Below are positions 61,066 through 64,000 of a DNA stretch of 64,000 nt, in pieces. Made by a program: the position numbers and the translations under genes. Under the pieces are notes generated by a model. The model was not told the DNA's origin. It ran no database searches and saw nothing but the letters and a program-made list of their open reading frames with translations. The first letter of the stretch is position 1. Each line of letters starts with the position of its first letter. This stretch comes from Curvibacter sp. (GTDB lineage Bacteria > Pseudomonadota > Gammaproteobacteria > Burkholderiales > Burkholderiaceae_C), in NCBI GenBank assembly GCA_020248905.1, contig JADCGR010000004.1, forward strand, positions 113,237 to 177,236, written 5' to 3'.

Positions 61066-62048
61066 GTGATGTCATCACCTACCGCGAAGCATGCCGTCAA
61101 GGCTTGCGCGAGGCACTGCAGTCCGATCCGCGCACCTTCATCATGGGCGAGGACGTGGGCAAATATGGAGGCTGCTACGGCGTCACCAAGGGCCTGCTCG
61201 AAGAATTCGGCCCGCAGCGCGTCATGGACACCCCTTTGGCCGAAAATGGTTTCACGGGTATCGGCGTTGGTGCCGCCGTGGCCGGTTTGCGTCCGATCAT
61301 TGAGATCATGACCTGCAACTTCAGCCTATTGGCGCTGGACCAGATCATGAACAACGCTGCCACGCTGTCGCACATGAGTGGGGGTCAGTTCGCGGTGCCG
61401 CTGGTGCTGCGCATGGCCACCGGTGCAGGGCGCCAGCTCGCAGCCCAGCACTCGCACAGCCTGGAGGGCTGGTTCGCCCACATCCCCGGCCTCAAGGTAC
61501 TGGCCCCAGCCACGTTGGACGACGCGCGCCACATGCTCAAGGCCGCGCTAGCCGACCCCAACCCGATATTGATTTTCGAGCACATCGTGCTCTACAACGC
61601 AGAGGGCAAACTAGACCCGGTAACTACCACCGTCGACATTGAATGCGCCGCAGTACGCCGCCCTGGGAGCGACGTGACGCTGGTCACCTATGGAAACAGC
61701 CTATCCAAATGCCTGAGCGCCGCACAGGCCTTGGTCGCTGACGGCATTGACGCCGAAGTGATCGACCTGCGCGTGTTACGGCCTTTGGACATGGATACCA
61801 TCGCCGCCTCGGTGGCGCGCACGCACCGCGTTGTCATCGTAGACGAAGGATGGAAGTCCGGCTCGATCTCGGCCGAAATTGCCGCGCGCTTGGCAGAGTC
61901 CTACCTGTATGAACTCGACGCCCCCGTACGACGTGTCTGTGGACGGGAGGTTCCGGTACCTTACGCTAGCCACCTTGAAGCGGCCGCGTTGCCCAGCATA
62001 GACGCCATCGCAGCAGCAGCCCGAACCTTGATGCCGAATCGCGCCTGA
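61062..62048 (+). CDS. 2-oxoacid dehydrogenase E1 beta
   Basis: The 328-residue subunit starts [20 protein letters not shown] and has [20 protein letters not shown], the [20 protein letters not shown] region and the C-terminal helix-binding segment with [20 protein letters not shown]. It completes the E1 active site with the alpha subunit. A longer frame upstream is the shadow of E1 alpha. E2 follows after 10 nt. Confidence 0.93.
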   Translation: MSDVITYREACRQGLREALQSDPRTFIMGEDVGKYGGCYGVTKGLLEEFGPQRVMDTPLAENGFTGIGVGAAVAGLRPIIEIMTCNFSLLALDQIMNNAATLSHMSGGQFAVPLVLRMATGAGRQLAAQHSHSLEGWFAHIPGLKVLAPATLDDARHMLKAALADPNPILIFEHIVLYNAEGKLDPVTTTVDIECAAVRRPGSDVTLVTYGNSLSKCLSAAQALVADGIDAEVIDLRVLRPLDMDTIAASVARTHRVVIVDEGWKSGSISAEIAARLAESYLYELDAPVRRVCGREVPVPYASHLEAAALPSIDAIAAAARTLMPNRA

Positions 62049-62058
62049 GAATACACGC

Positions 62059-63312
62059 ATGCCCGACCTCCTCATGCCTGCACTGGGCGCCGACATGGAA
62101 ACAGCCAAGGTGGTCGCATGGCTGGTGCGCCCAGGTGACCGAGTCAAACGCGGCGATATGGTGGCCGTGGTCGAGACCCACAAAGGCGCCATCGACGTCG
62201 AGTGCTTCCTGGATGGCGTGATTGACCACTTGACACCCACCGGCCAGCTGCTACCGGTGGGGGCAGTGATCGCAAAGGTGCATGGTGACTGCGACGCGTC
62301 GCCCTTCGCAACGGCTCTCCCGCCCGCATCGGCTTTCAGCGCCAAGGCCATCCAGAACTTACCAACGCCGATAGCCTCACAGACCGCGACATTCAAGACG
62401 ACCACCGGCACCCAGCCGCCGACTCAACAACCCGCCCGCAGCGGCCACCGCGAGCCCCCCGCGCCTGGGACAGCGACCCGCGTCAAGGTCAGTCCGGCCG
62501 CGCGACAGTTGGCACAACAACTGGGCATGCCGTGCGATGGTTTGATCGGCAGCGGAGCCGACGGCGCCATCACGCGGGTTGACCTCGAACGCGCCGCTGC
62601 GTCGCGCATCGAAGCCACACCTCAGCAAGGCGCCGGCGGACGCTTCGACCCGTTGCAGATGCGTGAGGCCATCGCCACCACTATGAGCCGATCCAAACGC
62701 GAAATCCCGCATTACTACCTCGGCACAACCATTGATCTTTCGACCGCACAAGCATGGCTGAGTGAATGGAATGCCGAACGCGAACCGGCTGATCGACTGC
62801 TGCCAGCGATACTGTTGCTGAAGGCTACTGCCATTGCAGTGGCGCGGGTTGCGACCTTCAACGGACACTTTGTCGATGGCATCTATCGCCCGTCTGCATC
62901 GGTACATGTTGGCTGGGCTATCTCCTTGCGTGGCGGCGGTCTGATCGCACCTGCCCTGCATGACGCCGACCAGAAGCCATTGACGCAACTGATGGTCGAG
63001 ATGCGAGACTTGGTCCAACGGTCCCGCGCCGGAGGCTTGCGCAGTTCCGAACTCAGCGATCCGACTGTGACCATTAGCAACCTAGGCGATCGCGGCGCAG
63101 AATCGATTTTCGGTGTCGTCTATCCGCCGCAAGTGGCGCTGATCGGCTTTGGCCGCATCGCGCAGCGCCCCTGGGTGGTCGATGACGAGATCAAAGTGCG
63201 TACCCTGGTCAATGCCAGCCTCGCTGCCGACCACCGCGTCAGCGACGGCCATCAAGGAAGCCTGTTGCTCAGCGCCATCGACAGGGCTTTGCAGTCGCCC
63301 TCGACGCTTTGA
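62059..63312 (+). CDS. 2-oxoacid dehydrogenase E2 (acyltransferase)
   Basis: The 417-residue E2 has one lipoyl domain (residues 1-75, lipoyl-lysine Lys42 in VVETHKGAIDVECF), a Pro/Ala linker, an E3-binding domain (VKVSPAARQLAQQLGMPCDG, near residues 145-180) and a catalytic core ending with ADHRVSDGHQG, His392 and Asp396. Although an E3-binding domain is present, no E3 gene is within the window. The acyl specificity is not evident. It sits between E1 beta and the ACP gene. Confidence 0.93.
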   Translation: MPDLLMPALGADMETAKVVAWLVRPGDRVKRGDMVAVVETHKGAIDVECFLDGVIDHLTPTGQLLPVGAVIAKVHGDCDASPFATALPPASAFSAKAIQNLPTPIASQTATFKTTTGTQPPTQQPARSGHREPPAPGTATRVKVSPAARQLAQQLGMPCDGLIGSGADGAITRVDLERAAASRIEATPQQGAGGRFDPLQMREAIATTMSRSKREIPHYYLGTTIDLSTAQAWLSEWNAEREPADRLLPAILLLKATAIAVARVATFNGHFVDGIYRPSASVHVGWAISLRGGGLIAPALHDADQKPLTQLMVEMRDLVQRSRAGGLRSSELSDPTVTISNLGDRGAESIFGVVYPPQVALIGFGRIAQRPWVVDDEIKVRTLVNASLAADHRVSDGHQGSLLLSAIDRALQSPSTL

Positions 63313-63336
63313 TCACAGCCATCAAGGGAACACCGC

Positions 63337-63585
63337 ATGAACGCATCCGAAATCAGAAATCTGGCCGCTCACGTACTGGCACGCATCGCCCCAGAGGCCG
63401 ACTTGTCGGCGGTTGAGCCCGGCGCAGACTTGCGTGATACGTTGGACCTAGACTCAATGGACTTCCTCAACTTCATCACGGGTATCAGTCAAGGCAGTGG
63501 CCACCCCATTGCGGAGAAAGACTACCCTCAGCTCTACACCCTAGACGGCCTGGTAGCCTACTTGAGCAACGCGACGCGCTCTTGA
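63337..63585 (+). CDS. acyl carrier protein
   Basis: The 82-residue protein has the ACP fold with the phosphopantetheine serine Ser40 in LDLDSMDFLNF (DSMD), helix I AAHVLARIAPEADLSAVEPG and a final helix DGLVAYLSNATRS. It lies 24 nt after the E2 gene, in the same operon. An ACP next to E1/E2 and an acyl-CoA synthetase is unusual; the complex may load acyl groups onto this carrier, for example as starter units (inference). Confidence 0.88.
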   Translation: MNASEIRNLAAHVLARIAPEADLSAVEPGADLRDTLDLDSMDFLNFITGISQGSGHPIAEKDYPQLYTLDGLVAYLSNATRS

Positions 63586-63823
63586 TTGCATACGGCCTAC
63601 AAAAACCAATTGCTGCAGCACCGCAAACGCGTAGCGTCAGCACCAAGAAAAAAAATTCACACCCATAAGTCAATAAGAATCCCCCGGAGCGACTCACGGC
63701 GCCAAGGTCAATCTCTCTCAAGAGGCCAATGATCTGGCTTTCGCTCTAAACCGATTGACTTAAGCCGACTCAGATGCGCTTGCATGAAAGTTTCGGGCTG
63801 GTCGTCGCCGTCGCTAGGGCTAG
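63586..63823. other. A-rich intergenic stretch without recognisable gene
   Basis: After the ACP stop there is an A-rich stretch (AAGAAAAAAAATTCACACCC near 63650), but no hairpin strong enough for an intrinsic terminator was found. No E3 gene or other coding frame with a plausible start is seen up to the possible IS end. Confidence 0.5.
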
Positions 63824-64000
63824 GGAAGGTCTGAACAAGTCCCGCCATGCGCGTTCGAGTCAAAAACGGGATGATTTGACCGCCCGCATCGCGCGTCGTG
63901 TGCCCGTAGGCACACGCAAGCGATTGGGTGGACAAAGGGCCCGTCGGCGCATCCGGCCGGATGTGCCCGCCGGTCCGGCCCTATTGGCCCGCAAACGCCA
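63824..64000. mobile_element. possible insertion-sequence end (continues beyond window)
   Basis: GGAAGGTCTGAACAAGTCC starts at 63824, directly after CTAG (63820-63823), with another CTAG at 63814-63817. The sequence resembles terminal inverted repeats of IS5-like elements, and CTAG is a common target in that family. No transposase is visible before the window ends, so the assignment is tentative. Confidence 0.35.

Noticed and set aside
63708..63935. 75-codon minus-strand ORF as a real gene at the right end
   Set aside because: It crosses the putative IS terminus and its sequence shows no family; it is more likely chance coding across the repeat.

Overview
The window looks like chromosomal DNA from a high-GC betaproteobacterium of the order Burkholderiales, most likely a Comamonadaceae. 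This is inferred from the housekeeping gene order (parE - transglycosylase - parC; dapA-bamC; pyrG - DUF1330 - eno - ftsB), a Bug-type solute-binding protein, several FCD-type GntR regulators, and GC-rich intergenic repeats at gene ends. The species cannot be named from sequence alone.

Layout. 1-4.9 kb: topoisomerase IV (parC is cut by the window edge) with a transglycosylase between its subunits, and a near-perfect LexA-type palindrome upstream. 5-14.4 kb: MFS transporter, small membrane ORF, SDR, methyltransferase, dapA, bamC, a lipoprotein, a ribosomal-oxygenase-like cupin protein, a SlyD-like isomerase, dut and coaBC. 14.4-18.5 kb: a GntR regulator divergent from a thiamine-diphosphate enzyme/acyl-CoA ligase pair. 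18.6-23.8 kb: pyrG, eno, ftsB, a P-loop protein and hslO. 23.8-29.5 kb: a gamma-carbonic-anhydrase-like protein, the DabA/DabB inorganic-carbon pump and a divergent LysR regulator.

29.5-37.1 kb is the accessory core. A pseudouridine-synthase-like protein without its catalytic aspartate is separated from arfB by an AbrB/PIN toxin-antitoxin module flanked by imperfect direct repeats. A PaaI thioesterase/hydrolase/TetR operon follows. After it lies a second, decayed copy of the synthase-arfB locus in which the two genes are fused at a 6-bp microhomology. Next comes a lower-GC pair: a DUF262/DUF1524 protein (GmrSD-like) and a zinc/HNH-like protein, with an attC-like element between them.

37.1-46 kb: an FAD/Fe-S oxidoreductase, a GntR regulator, a class V aminotransferase, a Bug protein, an enoyl-CoA hydratase and a class III CoA-transferase, with long inverted repeats in two intergenic gaps. 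46-57.5 kb: a branched-chain-amino-acid-type binding protein, a protein resembling Bacillus Tgl transglutaminase, an acyltransferase, a TlpA thioredoxin, alaS, a FIST sensor next to a PAS-GGDEF-EAL protein, and gabD. 57.6-64 kb: a tRNA-Gly(CCC) followed by a compact operon (AMP-forming acyl-CoA synthetase, 2-oxoacid dehydrogenase E1alpha, E1beta and E2, and an acyl carrier protein), ending near a possible IS terminus. This last cluster is the best candidate for an incompletely described system: a dehydrogenase complex with its own carrier protein and synthetase but no E3 in view.
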